Assembly: GCF_000300995.1 (NCBI RefSeq)
Contig: NZ_AMRJ01000001.1
Location: 248,001 to 312,000 of the forward strand
DNA length: 64,000 nucleotides
Reading direction: 5' to 3'
From: Alcanivorax hongdengensis A-11-3
Lineage (GTDB): Bacteria > Pseudomonadota > Gammaproteobacteria > Pseudomonadales > Alcanivoracaceae
In this document: positions 1 through 7,573 of the stretch, one piece after another
Layout of the letters: each line of letters opens with the position of its first letter
Position numbering within the stretch: the stretch's first letter is position 1
The notes under the pieces: generated by a model
Database searches by the model: none
Told to the model about the DNA's origin: nothing
The model's input: the letters and a program-made list of their open reading frames with translations, nothing else
Made by a program: the position numbers and the translations under genes

Positions 1-128
1 ACATGGAGTTCATCCGCTCCATTGCCAGTACCGTCACCGTGCTGCATCAGGGCAGCGTGCTGGCCGAGGGCACCATGCAACAAGTGCAGAATGATCCGAA
101 GGTAATTGAAGTCTACCTGGGCGAATAA
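1..128 (+). CDS. urtD: Urea ABC transporter ATP-binding protein UrtD, C-terminal fragment
   Basis: Only the last 41 or so codons are in the window; the 5' part lies before base 1. The readable tail (FIRSIASTVTVLHQGSVLAE, then a stop at 126-128) is the usual end of a branched-chain/urea-type ABC ATPase: the post-Walker-B segment 'VTVLHQG.VLAEG', followed by the short 'V..NP.VIEVYLG' tail typical of UrtD. The next gene on the same strand is the UrtE-type ATPase, which fits the urtABCDE order. The protein would supply one of two cytoplasmic ATPase subunits powering high-affinity urea uptake. Substrate assignment rests on the neighbour and on family resemblance, because the Walker motifs are outside the window. 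Confidence 0.8.
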   Translation, partial: MEFIRSIASTVTVLHQGSVLAEGTMQQVQNDPKVIEVYLGE

Positions 129-135
129 TCGACCA

Positions 136-193
136 CTGCAGGAGCTTGCCTGCAAGCGAAGAGGCTTGGTTCGCGTGCAAGCACGCTCCTACA
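136..193. repeat. REP-like inverted repeat between urtD and urtE
   Basis: Two arms, GGAGCTTGCCTGCAAGCGAA and, inverted, TTCGCGTGCAAGCACGCTCC, are separated by a short loop and end in CTCCTACAG. The core (GGAGC...GCTCC) recurs at 3221, 6023, 9413 and 24291, so this belongs to a dispersed REP/REPIN-like family. It sits in a co-directional intercistronic gap and could form an mRNA hairpin that tunes urtE expression; that role is inference. Confidence 0.7.
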
Positions 194-224
194 GCGGCGT
201 CGAACCATGTTACGGAGTAAAACC

Positions 225-920
225 GTGCTGAAACTGAACAACGTCAACCAGTACTACGGCGAATCTCACACCCTCTGGGATGTGGATCTTGGCCTCACCC
301 AGGGCGAATGCCTGTGCGTCATGGGACGCAACGGCGTGGGCAAGACCACCTTGCTGAAAACCATCATGGGGCTGCTGCCGGTAAAAAGCGGCAGCATCGA
401 ATTCAAGGGTCAGGACTTCGCCCGCCAGGCCGCCGAAGAACGGGCCCGCGCCGGTATCGGTTATGTGCCCCAGGGCCGGGAAATCTTCCCGCTGCTGACC
501 GTGGAAGAAAACCTGGAAGCCGGCCTGCAGGCACGCCTGGACCGCAGCAAGAAAATCCCCGACCGTATTTATGAACTGTTTCCGGTCCTGCACGACATGC
601 GCAACCGCCGCGGCGGCGACCTGTCCGGTGGCCAGCAACAACAACTGGCCATCGGCCGGGCCCTGGCCCTGGACCCGAAACTGCTGATTCTGGATGAACC
701 CACCGAAGGCATTCAGCCGAACATCGTCGACATGATCGGCCGCGTGATCAAAACCCTGAACAAGGAAGAAGGGCTCACCGTGTTACTGGTGGAACAGAAA
801 CTCCACTTCGCCCGCGCCACCGCCGACCGCTTCGCTATCCTCGATCGCGGCAGCAAGGTCGCCGAAGGCGCCATGAGCGAACTGGATGACACCCTGATCA
901 AAAGCTACCTGACGGTCTGA
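225..920 (+). CDS. urtE: Urea ABC transporter ATP-binding protein UrtE
   Basis: ATPase subunit of the urea-type (HAAT family) ABC importer, about 231 residues, acting at the inner face of the membrane with UrtD. Visible motifs are Walker A (GRNGVGKTT) near the N-terminus, a Q-loop in GYVPQGREIFP, the ABC signature LSGGQQQQLAIGRALA, Walker B (LLILDEPTEGIQP) and the switch His region (LLVEQKLHFA). The phrase NQYYGESHTLWDV near the start is typical of UrtE rather than LivF. I prefer the GTG at 225 over the ATG at 207, because GGAG at 214-217 lies 7 nt before the GTG and homologues begin about there. urtD is upstream on the same strand, separated by a REP-like hairpin. Confidence 0.9.
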   Translation: MLKLNNVNQYYGESHTLWDVDLGLTQGECLCVMGRNGVGKTTLLKTIMGLLPVKSGSIEFKGQDFARQAAEERARAGIGYVPQGREIFPLLTVEENLEAGLQARLDRSKKIPDRIYELFPVLHDMRNRRGGDLSGGQQQQLAIGRALALDPKLLILDEPTEGIQPNIVDMIGRVIKTLNKEEGLTVLLVEQKLHFARATADRFAILDRGSKVAEGAMSELDDTLIKSYLTV

Positions 921-975
921 CCATGCTTGTCGGCGCGTCACTGGCGGGGTGACAAACAGCCACATCCAGAATCGC

Positions 976-1050
976 TTTCACCACAGAGAGCACGGAGATC
1001 ACCGAGGAAAACAAGGATGAGCGCTCTGTGTGCTCGGTGATCTCTGCGGT
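976..1050. repeat. ACCACAGAG-type dispersed inverted repeat (copy 1)
   Basis: TTTCACCACAGAGAGCACGG at the left faces CTCGGTGATCTCTGCGGT at the right, giving an imperfect stem downstream of urtE and the convergent hydrolase gene. The same family appears at 41817-41880 and 43495-43612. The rest of the 921-1090 gap shows no credible gene. Confidence 0.7.
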
Positions 1051-1090
1051 AAATCCATCCCGCGTTATCGCGTCGACATGACCTGGCTCA

Positions 1091-1975
1091 TCAGCTGGCG
1101 TTGCGCCAGACATCCCTCAGCTGGCCATTCTCACCAAACAGTTTTTCCCGCCAGGCTTGCTCCAACGCCGAAGTATCGCGCTGGGCAGGGTGAAAATTGC
1201 GGGCAAAGTACTCGGGCATCAACGGCAGTATCCCGGTGATAAAGCCTTTTCGGCCCAGCAGCAACGACAGCCCTTGGGCAATATCCTTCCAGTCCGTTGC
1301 CCGGCCTTCTCTGGCCACCATCCAGGACCAGCTGATCAGCAGCCCGGGGGTCAGACTCGCTATGACCAGCGGCAAGGCCAGCAGCCGCTGATACCAGCGA
1401 TTGCCTATCAGGTTATAGACATCATAGGTCACTGACTTGTGCTCCAGCTCTTCCAGTGCATGCCACTCCCAAAGCGTCAGCAGCTCCGGGTCGGCCCGGC
1501 GGCGAAACTCTTCATCGGTGAGCAACTGTTCGGCCAGGGACGCGGTGAAGTGTTCCATGAAGGTGGTACAAGCCAGTTGCTGACTGGCCGGCAGACGGGA
1601 CAACAGCCATAACCCGGCTTTGACACTCTTCTCCGCCACCGAGGTATCAATGCCCCGCTCGGTCAGGAAGGCATTAAGGCGTTCATGCTCACGGCTGTGA
1701 ATCGCCTCCTGGCCAATGAAGCCGGATACTTCCGCCTTCAGTTGCGGATCGGCAATGCGGTGACGATAACGTCGCACGGATTCCACAAAAAACATCTCTC
1801 CGGGCGGGAAGAATCCGGAAAGCACCGCGAAATGCACAGAGGCCGTGGCGTTGTTGCCGTACATATAGCGTGGGCTTGTCTCGGCAAAATGAAAGTCGAT
1901 CTGGCGCGGAGGAATCCCCACCGTGGCGCCGGCGAGGCGGCGCACCTTCTTGCCGATACGAGTCACAGCATTCAT
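1091..1975 (-). CDS. Predicted metal-dependent hydrolase (PF10118-type, diiron-like)
   Basis: A 294-residue protein resembling the 'predicted metal-dependent hydrolase' family (PF10118). Conserved acidic and His clusters suggest a four-helix metal site: FFPPGEMFFVESVRRYR (about 57-73), GQEAIHSREH (about 89-98), FMEHFTA and WEWHALEELEHKSV. One hydrophobic segment (LLALPLVIASLTPGLLISW) looks membrane-associated. The true reaction of this family is not established; the name is inherited. It is divergent from an AraC-type activator, with a 22-bp perfect palindrome between them, so that regulator or another factor may control it. Such genes occur beside lipid or alkane genes in oil degraders, but no direct link is visible here. 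Confidence 0.75.
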   Translation of the reverse strand: MNAVTRIGKKVRRLAGATVGIPPRQIDFHFAETSPRYMYGNNATASVHFAVLSGFFPPGEMFFVESVRRYRHRIADPQLKAEVSGFIGQEAIHSREHERLNAFLTERGIDTSVAEKSVKAGLWLLSRLPASQQLACTTFMEHFTASLAEQLLTDEEFRRRADPELLTLWEWHALEELEHKSVTYDVYNLIGNRWYQRLLALPLVIASLTPGLLISWSWMVAREGRATDWKDIAQGLSLLLGRKGFITGILPLMPEYFARNFHPAQRDTSALEQAWREKLFGENGQLRDVWRNAS

Positions 1976-2042
1976 GGCACATCTCCGTGGTCTGCAGGCC
2001 CAAACGGGCGATAAACAGATTGGCAGCGTTTATCACTACCAC

Positions 2043-2064
2043 CTTGCCATTGATCAATGGCAAG
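2043..2064. promoter_or_regulatory. 22-bp perfect palindrome in a divergent promoter region
   Basis: CTTGCCATTGA is followed directly by its exact reverse complement TCAATGGCAAG, with no spacer. It lies between the divergent hydrolase (start 1975) and the AraC-type regulator, so it is well placed as an operator. A perfect spacerless dyad is more typical of TetR/GntR-like dimers than of AraC monomers, so the binding protein is unknown. Confidence 0.6.
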
Positions 2065-2155
2065 TTAAGTATGGACAGAGATAGCCCCCGGCCCCCATGT
2101 GACCAGGGCCTGTTTTATTGTGAATTTGGCTCAGCCAACCACGACCACGGTGACC

Positions 2156-3151
2156 ATGACCCCTGCCAGCCCTTACATACCCGGCCACTATCTGGTTCAG
2201 CTGATGGACAGCAGCCTGTTACCCGTGGCGACCACCGATTACCTGAAACAGCATCTGGTAAAAACCGGACTGGACCCGCTACAACTGAGCGAAGCCAGGC
2301 TGTCACCTCAATCGCTGGAAGCGCTGCTAAACGCCTGGCCGGATATTCACCCCCAGCGTCTGGCTTTTGAATTTGGCCAACAGGTCACCCTCACCAGTCA
2401 GGGCAACCTGAGCCTGCTGATCATGACCGCGCCCACGCTGCGCGAGGCGCTGGGGCTGTACCGGTTTCTGCCATTACTGACCAATGCGGTCAGCCTGCGG
2501 TTTTACGAAACCGAAGAAAGCGGGCATATCCAGATTCAGCCTCACAGCGGTTCCGCCATGCTCGATTCCCTGCTGGTTCTCTATGGCTGCGCCGGACTGG
2601 AACGCCTTTGCACCCTGCTGACAGGCCAGACACCACCGCTCAGGATCTGCGTGGCAAAGGAATACGGTGTGCATGATCTGGCACCGGCACTGCCGGAAAA
2701 CTGGCAATGCGACGGTGTTATTTCTTCGCTCACCTGCCCGTCAAACGCGCTGGATCTACCTTGCCAATATGCTGACAGCCTGACCCACCATCGGCTTCTC
2801 AAGGAACTGGCAGGGCAACTGGCCAGCCAGCAGCAAACCGTTCCGCTGGTTTCCAGAATCCGTCAGCTGCTGACAGAAGGACGCATTGCCCCCAACCAGG
2901 AAAGTATCGCCCGGGCACTCAACATGTCACGCAGCACACTCAAACGACAACTCACCCGTGAGCACACCCACTTCCAGGCAATACTCACCCACTTCCGCAA
3001 GGAAAACGCCGTGCGATTGCTACTGGGCACCACACTGTCACTGGACCAGATTGCCGAACAACTGGGCTACAGCGACCAGACCAATTTCAGCCACGCCTTT
3101 CGGCAATGGTCCGGCATGACACCCGGCCAATTCCGCAAGCACTCCCGCTAA
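2156..3151 (+). CDS. AraC-family transcriptional regulator (arabinose-binding-domain type)
   Basis: About 331 residues. The N-terminal two thirds resemble the PF12625 'arabinose-binding domain' found in OruR/AlkR-like regulators. The C-terminal 100 residues are an AraC HTH pair: the first helix-turn-helix around SIARALNMSRSTLKRQL, the second around LDQIAEQLGYSDQTNFSHAF, ending RQWSGMTPGQFR. The ATG at 2156 gives the usual family length; an upstream in-frame ATG at 2099 would add 19 residues, and neither start has a strong ribosome site. It is divergent from the metal-dependent hydrolase and may control it. The inducer is not predictable from sequence. Confidence 0.85.
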   Translation: MTPASPYIPGHYLVQLMDSSLLPVATTDYLKQHLVKTGLDPLQLSEARLSPQSLEALLNAWPDIHPQRLAFEFGQQVTLTSQGNLSLLIMTAPTLREALGLYRFLPLLTNAVSLRFYETEESGHIQIQPHSGSAMLDSLLVLYGCAGLERLCTLLTGQTPPLRICVAKEYGVHDLAPALPENWQCDGVISSLTCPSNALDLPCQYADSLTHHRLLKELAGQLASQQQTVPLVSRIRQLLTEGRIAPNQESIARALNMSRSTLKRQLTREHTHFQAILTHFRKENAVRLLLGTTLSLDQIAEQLGYSDQTNFSHAFRQWSGMTPGQFRKHSR

Positions 3152-3220
3152 ACAATCCGTCCTTTTTTCAGCCACCGCATCCATTGATGCCAGCCCAACA
3201 CCACTTCATACACGTGAATG

Positions 3221-3262
3221 CTAGGAGCTTGCCTGCAAGCGAAGGGGTAGGCCTCGCTTGCA
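3221..3262. repeat. REP-like element (single arm plus degenerate partner)
   Basis: CTAGGAGCTTGCCTGCAAGC repeats the arm seen at 140-160 almost exactly, followed by CCTCGCTTGCAG as a partial inverted partner. It occupies the gap 3152-3378, which otherwise holds nothing recognisable apart from the region just before the carrier gene. Confidence 0.65.
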
Positions 3263-3378
3263 GTCATACCCAGAGGGCACAGGCGCGCCTGCGGGAAGAA
3301 CACCAGTCGGCACGGCAATGGACAGCGGGTGCTGCAGCTCTCAGACTGCACGCTCCACACGCCATTGCAGATTCGCCC

Positions 3379-4254
3379 ATGCTTGCCACCATCTGGACCA
3401 TCATTGCTCCCGTGCTGCTGTGTGCCGGGCTGGGTTATGTCTGGGCGCGGGCGGGGCGGCCGTTTGATACGGCCATGGTGACGTCGCTGGTGACTACCGT
3501 CAGTACGCCGTGCCTGATCGTGGCGACGCTGGGGCGCTCGGATCTGGACATGGCAGCGCTTGGGCATATCGGCGGGGTGGCCTTGTTGGTGCTGCTGACC
3601 ACGCTGGCACTCAGCGCGCTGGCCATTCGCCTCAGCGGGCAATCCTTTCGGGTTTTTCTGCCGTCACTGACCTTTGCCAATACCGGCAACATGGGTATTC
3701 CGCTGTGCATGCTGGCTTTCGGCAAACCCGGGCTGGCGCTGGCGCTGGCCTGGATGATGGTCTACTCGGTGCTGCAGTTTTCTCTGGGGCTGGCCATTGT
3801 CAGTGGCCAGGGAATGTCACTGAAACTGCTGCGCCACCCGATTCTGCTGTCGGTATTCCTGGCGGTGGCCATGGTGGCCTGGGACCTTTCGCTGCCGCCG
3901 TGGCTTTATAACAGCGTCAAGCTGGTGGGGGATCTAACCATTCCGTTGATGCTGATTACGCTCGGCGTGTCGCTGTCGCAGTTGAAGGTACACCATCTGG
4001 GCAAGGGCGCCGCCTTTGCCTTACTGCGATTGTTGATGGGCTTTGCCATCGGCTGGGCGGCGGTGAGTCTGTTTGATCTCACCGGCACCCTGCGTGGCGT
4101 GGTACTGATTGAATCCAGCATGCCTGTGGCGGTTTTCAACTACCTGCTGGCGAAAAGCTACAACCGGGGCGCCGAGGAAGTGGCAGCCATGGTGATGGTT
4201 TCCACGCTGGTTTCCTTCCTCACCTTGCCCCTGTTGCTGGCGCTGGTGTTATAA
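3379..4254 (+). CDS. AEC-family transporter (auxin efflux carrier type permease)
   Basis: A 291-residue polytopic inner-membrane protein with about ten hydrophobic segments. Typical AEC features are the N-terminal GYVWARAGRPF, the TPCLIVATL loop, the NTGNMGIPLCMLAFG motif near residues 95-110 (the conserved 'N.GN.G.P') and the DLTIPLMLITLGVSL segment before the second half. Family members export or exchange small carboxylates such as malate or malonate, but the substrate cannot be read here. The open frame extends upstream to 3106, but that part overlaps the AraC gene and a REP-like repeat, so I use the ATG at 3379, where the first transmembrane segment begins. It converges with the next gene, overlapping by 6 nt. 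Confidence 0.85.
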   Translation: MLATIWTIIAPVLLCAGLGYVWARAGRPFDTAMVTSLVTTVSTPCLIVATLGRSDLDMAALGHIGGVALLVLLTTLALSALAIRLSGQSFRVFLPSLTFANTGNMGIPLCMLAFGKPGLALALAWMMVYSVLQFSLGLAIVSGQGMSLKLLRHPILLSVFLAVAMVAWDLSLPPWLYNSVKLVGDLTIPLMLITLGVSLSQLKVHHLGKGAAFALLRLLMGFAIGWAAVSLFDLTGTLRGVVLIESSMPVAVFNYLLAKSYNRGAEEVAAMVMVSTLVSFLTLPLLLALVL

Positions 4255-4977
4255 ACCCCCGAACACTTCTTCCAGCAGATCGTCCATGGCGGCAAAGGCC
4301 CGGCGGGCCACCACCGGGTTGTAGACGGAGCGACCGGGAATATTGGCATTGGGGTCGGTGAACGAATGCACCGTGGCGCTGTAATTGACCAGTGTCCAGT
4401 CCGCCTGGGCGGCATCCATTTCGGCCTTGAAGGCCTGCTGGTCTTCGGCGCTGACCATGGGATCATCGGCCCCGTTGAGCACCAGCACCGGGCCGGCAGG
4501 TGAGGCGGTGGCCGGTTGCTGGGTGGTCAGCAGGCCATGAAAACTGACAAAGGCGCGGGCATCAGCGCCGCAGCGGGCCAGCTCAAGCGCACAGGCACCG
4601 CCGAAGCAGAAGCCGAACACTGCCACCCGGTCTTCGGCTACCCCCAGTTTGCCCGCTTCCTGGCGAAGGGTCGCCAGCGCCGCCAGCAACACCTCCCGTA
4701 ACTGTTGCACATCGGCGCGGGCCCGGGTCATGGCCTCCATGGCCTGCTGGGCATCCTGCGGCCGAACGTCCACACCAAAGGGGTCCAGCACCAGAATCAC
4801 GGTGCGGGCATCCAGTCGTTTCTCGGCCTGGGCCATGGCCGCCGCACTGATGCCGGCAAAATTCGGGGCCATTAGCAGTGCCCGGTCCGGGGTGGCCTTG
4901 TCCTGATAAAGCAGATGCCCCTGATAGTCGCGACCCTGCACCTGATAATCCACGGGCCGGTTGATAATCTCGCTCAT
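4249..4977 (-). CDS. Dienelactone hydrolase family protein
   Basis: A 242-residue alpha/beta hydrolase of the dienelactone hydrolase family. The nucleophile elbow GFCFGG carries the diagnostic catalytic Cys instead of Ser. The acid is in VLNGADDPMV and the His in ATVHSFTDPNANIPG near the C-terminus, completing a Cys-Asp-His triad. The usual role is cytoplasmic hydrolysis of lactones or activated esters. No chlorocatechol genes are nearby, so a specific pathway role is not supported. Two ATGs are adjacent (4980 and 4977); GGAG lies 7 nt before the second. It is convergent with the AEC carrier and divergent from the BASS symporter. Confidence 0.88.
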   Translation of the reverse strand: MSEIINRPVDYQVQGRDYQGHLLYQDKATPDRALLMAPNFAGISAAAMAQAEKRLDARTVILVLDPFGVDVRPQDAQQAMEAMTRARADVQQLREVLLAALATLRQEAGKLGVAEDRVAVFGFCFGGACALELARCGADARAFVSFHGLLTTQQPATASPAGPVLVLNGADDPMVSAEDQQAFKAEMDAAQADWTLVNYSATVHSFTDPNANIPGRSVYNPVVARRAFAAMDDLLEEVFGGL

Positions 4978-5111
4978 CATCGCTCTCCTGATACTGTCAG
5001 CGGCGGGCAACGCACCCACCAAGAAAAGGCAGCATAAAGCATCCACCGGCCGAAACGCCAAACACGCCGGCTGTGCTAACCTGCCCTCTCATGCCTGACA
5101 AGACCGACATC

Positions 5112-6026
5112 ATGCTCAATCGCCTGACACAACTGTTCCCGCTCTGGGCGCTGCTGTTTTCCGCCCTGGCCTACTGGCAACCGGCCCTGCTTACCGACCA
5201 GAAAGGCGCCATCGTGCCGCTGTTGATGGTGATCATGTTCGGTATGGGCATGACACTCACCGGCGAGGATTTTTTGCGTGTGATCAAGGCCCCGAAAGTG
5301 ATTGGCCTGGGCGTGGTGCTGCAATACACGCTGATGCCGCTGCTGGCCTTCGGCATCGGCCAGCTGCTGGATCTGCCACGGGAATTACTGGTGGGGCTGG
5401 TGCTGGTGGGGGCCTGCCCGGGCGGCACGGCCTCCAATGTGATTGCCTTCCTGGCACGGGCGGATGTGGCACTGTCGGTGACGGTGACCTTTGCCTCCAC
5501 CCTGATCGCGGTGCTGGCCACCCCGCTGCTCACCTGGCTGTACCTGGGCGAACGCATTCCCGTACCGGTGGGCGGGATGCTGTTGTCGCTGGCGCAGATC
5601 GTTCTGCTGCCGGTGGTTGGCGGCTGCCTGATCAACAGTGTTTTCCACCGCCAGCTGACACCGCTACGGAATCTGTTCCCGCTGGTTTCGGTGGCGGCCA
5701 TTGTCTGGGTCATCGGCATCATCGTGGCACTGAATCAGGGGCGTATTGCCGATGCCGGGTTGCTGGTGTTCGTGGCCGTGGTACTGCACAACGGTCTGGG
5801 CATGCTCGGCGGCTACACCGGCGCCCGGCTGATGCGTCTCAATCGCCAGCAGGCTCGCACCCTGGCCATCGAAGTTGGCATGCAGAACTCCGGGCTGGCC
5901 GTGGCGCTGGCGGTCAAACACTTCTCCACCCTGGCCGCCCTGCCCGGCGCACTGTTCAGCATCTGGCACAACCTGTCGGGCTCAATGCTGGCCGCGCTCT
6001 GGCAACGCAAACCCTCGACCCCGTAG
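5112..6026 (+). CDS. Bile acid:sodium symporter (BASS) family protein
   Basis: A 304-residue membrane protein with about nine or ten hydrophobic helices, fitting the BASS/SBF family (PF01758). Seen are MFGMGMTLTGEDF near the end of the second helix, the crossover motif GACPGGTASNVIAFLARADVAL and EVGMQNSGLAVALA, both typical Na+-site regions. Bacterial members carry organic anions with sodium; the substrate here is unknown. The ATG at 5112 follows the short leader of an upstream in-frame ATG (5073). The last 60 codons are of interest: a degenerate, internally deleted copy of bases 5851-6030 lies at 9334-9420, on the other side of an AT-richer islet. Confidence 0.88.
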   Translation: MLNRLTQLFPLWALLFSALAYWQPALLTDQKGAIVPLLMVIMFGMGMTLTGEDFLRVIKAPKVIGLGVVLQYTLMPLLAFGIGQLLDLPRELLVGLVLVGACPGGTASNVIAFLARADVALSVTVTFASTLIAVLATPLLTWLYLGERIPVPVGGMLLSLAQIVLLPVVGGCLINSVFHRQLTPLRNLFPLVSVAAIVWVIGIIVALNQGRIADAGLLVFVAVVLHNGLGMLGGYTGARLMRLNRQQARTLAIEVGMQNSGLAVALAVKHFSTLAALPGALFSIWHNLSGSMLAALWQRKPSTP

Positions 6027-6094
6027 GAGCTTACTTGTAACTGCCCCTCAACGAGGAACGCAAGTCTGATTCGGCTGTAAGCAGCCTCCTACAG
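6023..6094. repeat. REP-like inverted repeat after the BASS gene
   Basis: GTAGGAGCTTACTTGTAACT and, inverted, GGCTGTAAGCAGCCTCCTAC bound a 72-nt imperfect palindrome that begins immediately before the symporter stop codon. It has the GTAGGAGC...GCTCCTAC ends of the REP family seen elsewhere in the window, but the stem is more degraded than the copy at 9413-9482. Confidence 0.7.
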
Positions 6095-6141
6095 GGAAAA
6101 CATAAACCCACCGAGGCAAGTTAGGTTGAGGTAAAAAGAGC

Positions 6142-6151
6142 CCGCCCTATC
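6142..6151. repeat. Left 10-nt arm bounding the accessory islet
   Basis: CCGCCCTATC here is the exact reverse complement of GATAGGGCGG at 9258-9267. The two copies bracket the whole cluster of islet genes (6181-9258). They could be end repeats of an inserted element, but ten bases is short and chance is possible. Confidence 0.35.
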
Positions 6152-6180
6152 CATCTGACCGGACGCTATATCCTAACCGA

Positions 6181-6594
6181 TTACCCCTTCCTCTTTCTGG
6201 CCATGCGATCTGCATCAATGAAAGCCTGAATCACGTCCTTCACTGTTTTCTTTCTGGAAGGCGATAGGGAGAGCAACGCCTTGATCAAAAAACGATCATC
6301 CGCGCTAATTTCTTCCGATTCATAACCATATTTCGGTGATATTTCCCTACCCGTAGCTGGTGCACCATACCTTAACGTCGAAGGCTCAACACCGAGCCAT
6401 TCAGCCAACACCATCAGCTTATCTTGCTCCGGAATGGATTCACCACGCAGCCAGCGGCGCACAGCCTGAAAGGTAACAGGGTGCCCCCAGTATCTTAGAT
6501 TGAAGTTCTGTTCAACCACTGAAGGGCGCGGTTCATAACCTTCCGCGATCAACGCGGCCTTCAAACGCTCGGCAAACTCGGCTTTTTCACTCAT
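6181..6594 (-). CDS. Small phage-type HTH transcriptional regulator
   Basis: A 137-residue protein with a helix-turn-helix-like N-terminal half: LRYWGHPVTFQAVRRWLRGE reads as the turn and recognition helix, followed by IPEQDKLMVLAEWLGV. The opening MSEKAEFAERLKAALIAEGY resembles small regulators found in prophages and islands of Pseudomonas-like bacteria. The C-terminal part is helical and basic (SPSRKKTVKDVIQAF; RMARKRKG). It is divergent from the HTH-GIY-YIG gene. A dyad at 6596-6627 begins one base upstream of the start codon, suggesting autoregulation. Neighbours and base composition mark it as part of the islet, so it probably controls islet genes. Confidence 0.75.
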   Translation of the reverse strand: MSEKAEFAERLKAALIAEGYEPRPSVVEQNFNLRYWGHPVTFQAVRRWLRGESIPEQDKLMVLAEWLGVEPSTLRYGAPATGREISPKYGYESEEISADDRFLIKALLSLSPSRKKTVKDVIQAFIDADRMARKRKG

Positions 6595-6595
6595 T

Positions 6596-6642
6596 CCCGA
6601 AAACTGAACTTGTTGTTTAGTTTCGGGTTGACTTTCAGTTCA
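6596..6642. promoter_or_regulatory. Dyad and extra half-site overlapping the leader of the islet regulator
   Basis: CCCGAAAACTGAAC at 6596-6609 faces GTTTAGTTTCGGG at 6615-6627, forming a near-perfect inverted repeat. A third related half-site, TTTCAGTTC, lies at 6634-6642. The dyad would cover the ribosome-binding region of the minus-strand regulator at 6594, as expected for an autoregulatory operator. The remainder of 6643-6751 is AT-rich and probably holds the divergent promoters; I could not fix -35/-10 boxes. Confidence 0.55.
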
Positions 6643-6751
6643 ACTCTAATGTTAAATTATTAGTTAAATAACGAATTAAATCACCACTTTAATGAACAAA
6701 TAACCAACAACCGTCCATGGATGGACACCAGATATCGTCCACAGGGATGCC

Positions 6752-7549
6752 ATGACGCCTAAAAGAACCACAGACAAACAGCTTGCATCGGACATGATCC
6801 GCCTATTGCTCGATAGCACTGGTCTACGCCAAGCAGATATCGCAGAGGCTCTCTATGTCAGCCCTGCGGTGATTAGCTTGCTAAAAAACAAGAAATGGCA
6901 GTCAAGCGATATCAGCAAACATATAAAAGCACTTGAGGAGTTGTTAAAAGCATATCGGCTCACCGCCTCGTCGCAAAAAAGGCGCACAAGAACGAGCCGC
7001 CGTGATGATGAAGTCTTTGCTGATTGGCTCGTAGAAGCCATGCAGAAAGAAGGTATTGAGCCTGCCGAACTCGCCAAGCACTCTGGAGTCTCTTTGCCCG
7101 CCATCAGCATGATCCTGGATGGCACCACCATCAACCCCCAGAAAGCCACCAAAGAGAAGATTCAGAAAGCCTTCTCCATTCCTCAACCCATTAGCCCAGA
7201 GATCAATAAAAGCCAAGGGCGAGAAATATTCTCGGGGCTCCCTTATACCCCGCAAGAAATTCGGCAAGTACCCACCAATATCGTTGGTGTTTATGTCATT
7301 CATGATCGGCGCGGATACATCACTTACATTGGGCAGGGCAACATACGTAAACGACTTCGCCATCATGCCGAGAACCGTGCCTTCCTGGATCAGCGCGTCG
7401 CTCATTCCTTCAGCTACGTCATCCTTGGAGAAAACAACAAGCAAAGTCGTGAAGAGTCTGTTTTTCTAGAAAAATTACTCATTCGATTTTGTGGCAATGC
7501 TGTTCTTTTAAACAAAAGGCTTTTAACCGACCTTTCCGATGCCAATTAA
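6752..7549 (+). CDS. Two-HTH plus GIY-YIG domain fusion protein
   Basis: A 265-residue protein with three recognisable parts. Residues 7-70 form an XRE-like HTH (LRQADIAEALYVSPAVISLL). Residues 85-145 form a second HTH (IEPAELAKHSGVSLPAISMI). Residues 176-260 look like a GIY-YIG nuclease fold: GVY at 179-181, YIG at 192-194, basic residues in IRKRLRHH at 198-205, Glu candidates at 234-240 and Asn at 254, in the expected order. The domain could cut DNA at sites chosen by the HTHs, or be a degenerate binding fold. The ATG at 6752 follows ACAGGGATGCC. It is divergent from the small regulator. I know no characterised protein with this arrangement, so function is not assigned. Confidence 0.65.
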   Translation: MTPKRTTDKQLASDMIRLLLDSTGLRQADIAEALYVSPAVISLLKNKKWQSSDISKHIKALEELLKAYRLTASSQKRRTRTSRRDDEVFADWLVEAMQKEGIEPAELAKHSGVSLPAISMILDGTTINPQKATKEKIQKAFSIPQPISPEINKSQGREIFSGLPYTPQEIRQVPTNIVGVYVIHDRRGYITYIGQGNIRKRLRHHAENRAFLDQRVAHSFSYVILGENNKQSREESVFLEKLLIRFCGNAVLLNKRLLTDLSDAN

Positions 7550-7573
7550 CAACAACGCCCATAGAGGAAAATC

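Noticed and set aside
6112..6134. CAAGTTAGGTTGAGG resembling a SoxR box
   Set aside because: One arm is lost (only 13 of 18 positions match), no 19-bp-spaced -35/-10 pair was found, and it lies downstream of the genes on both sides.
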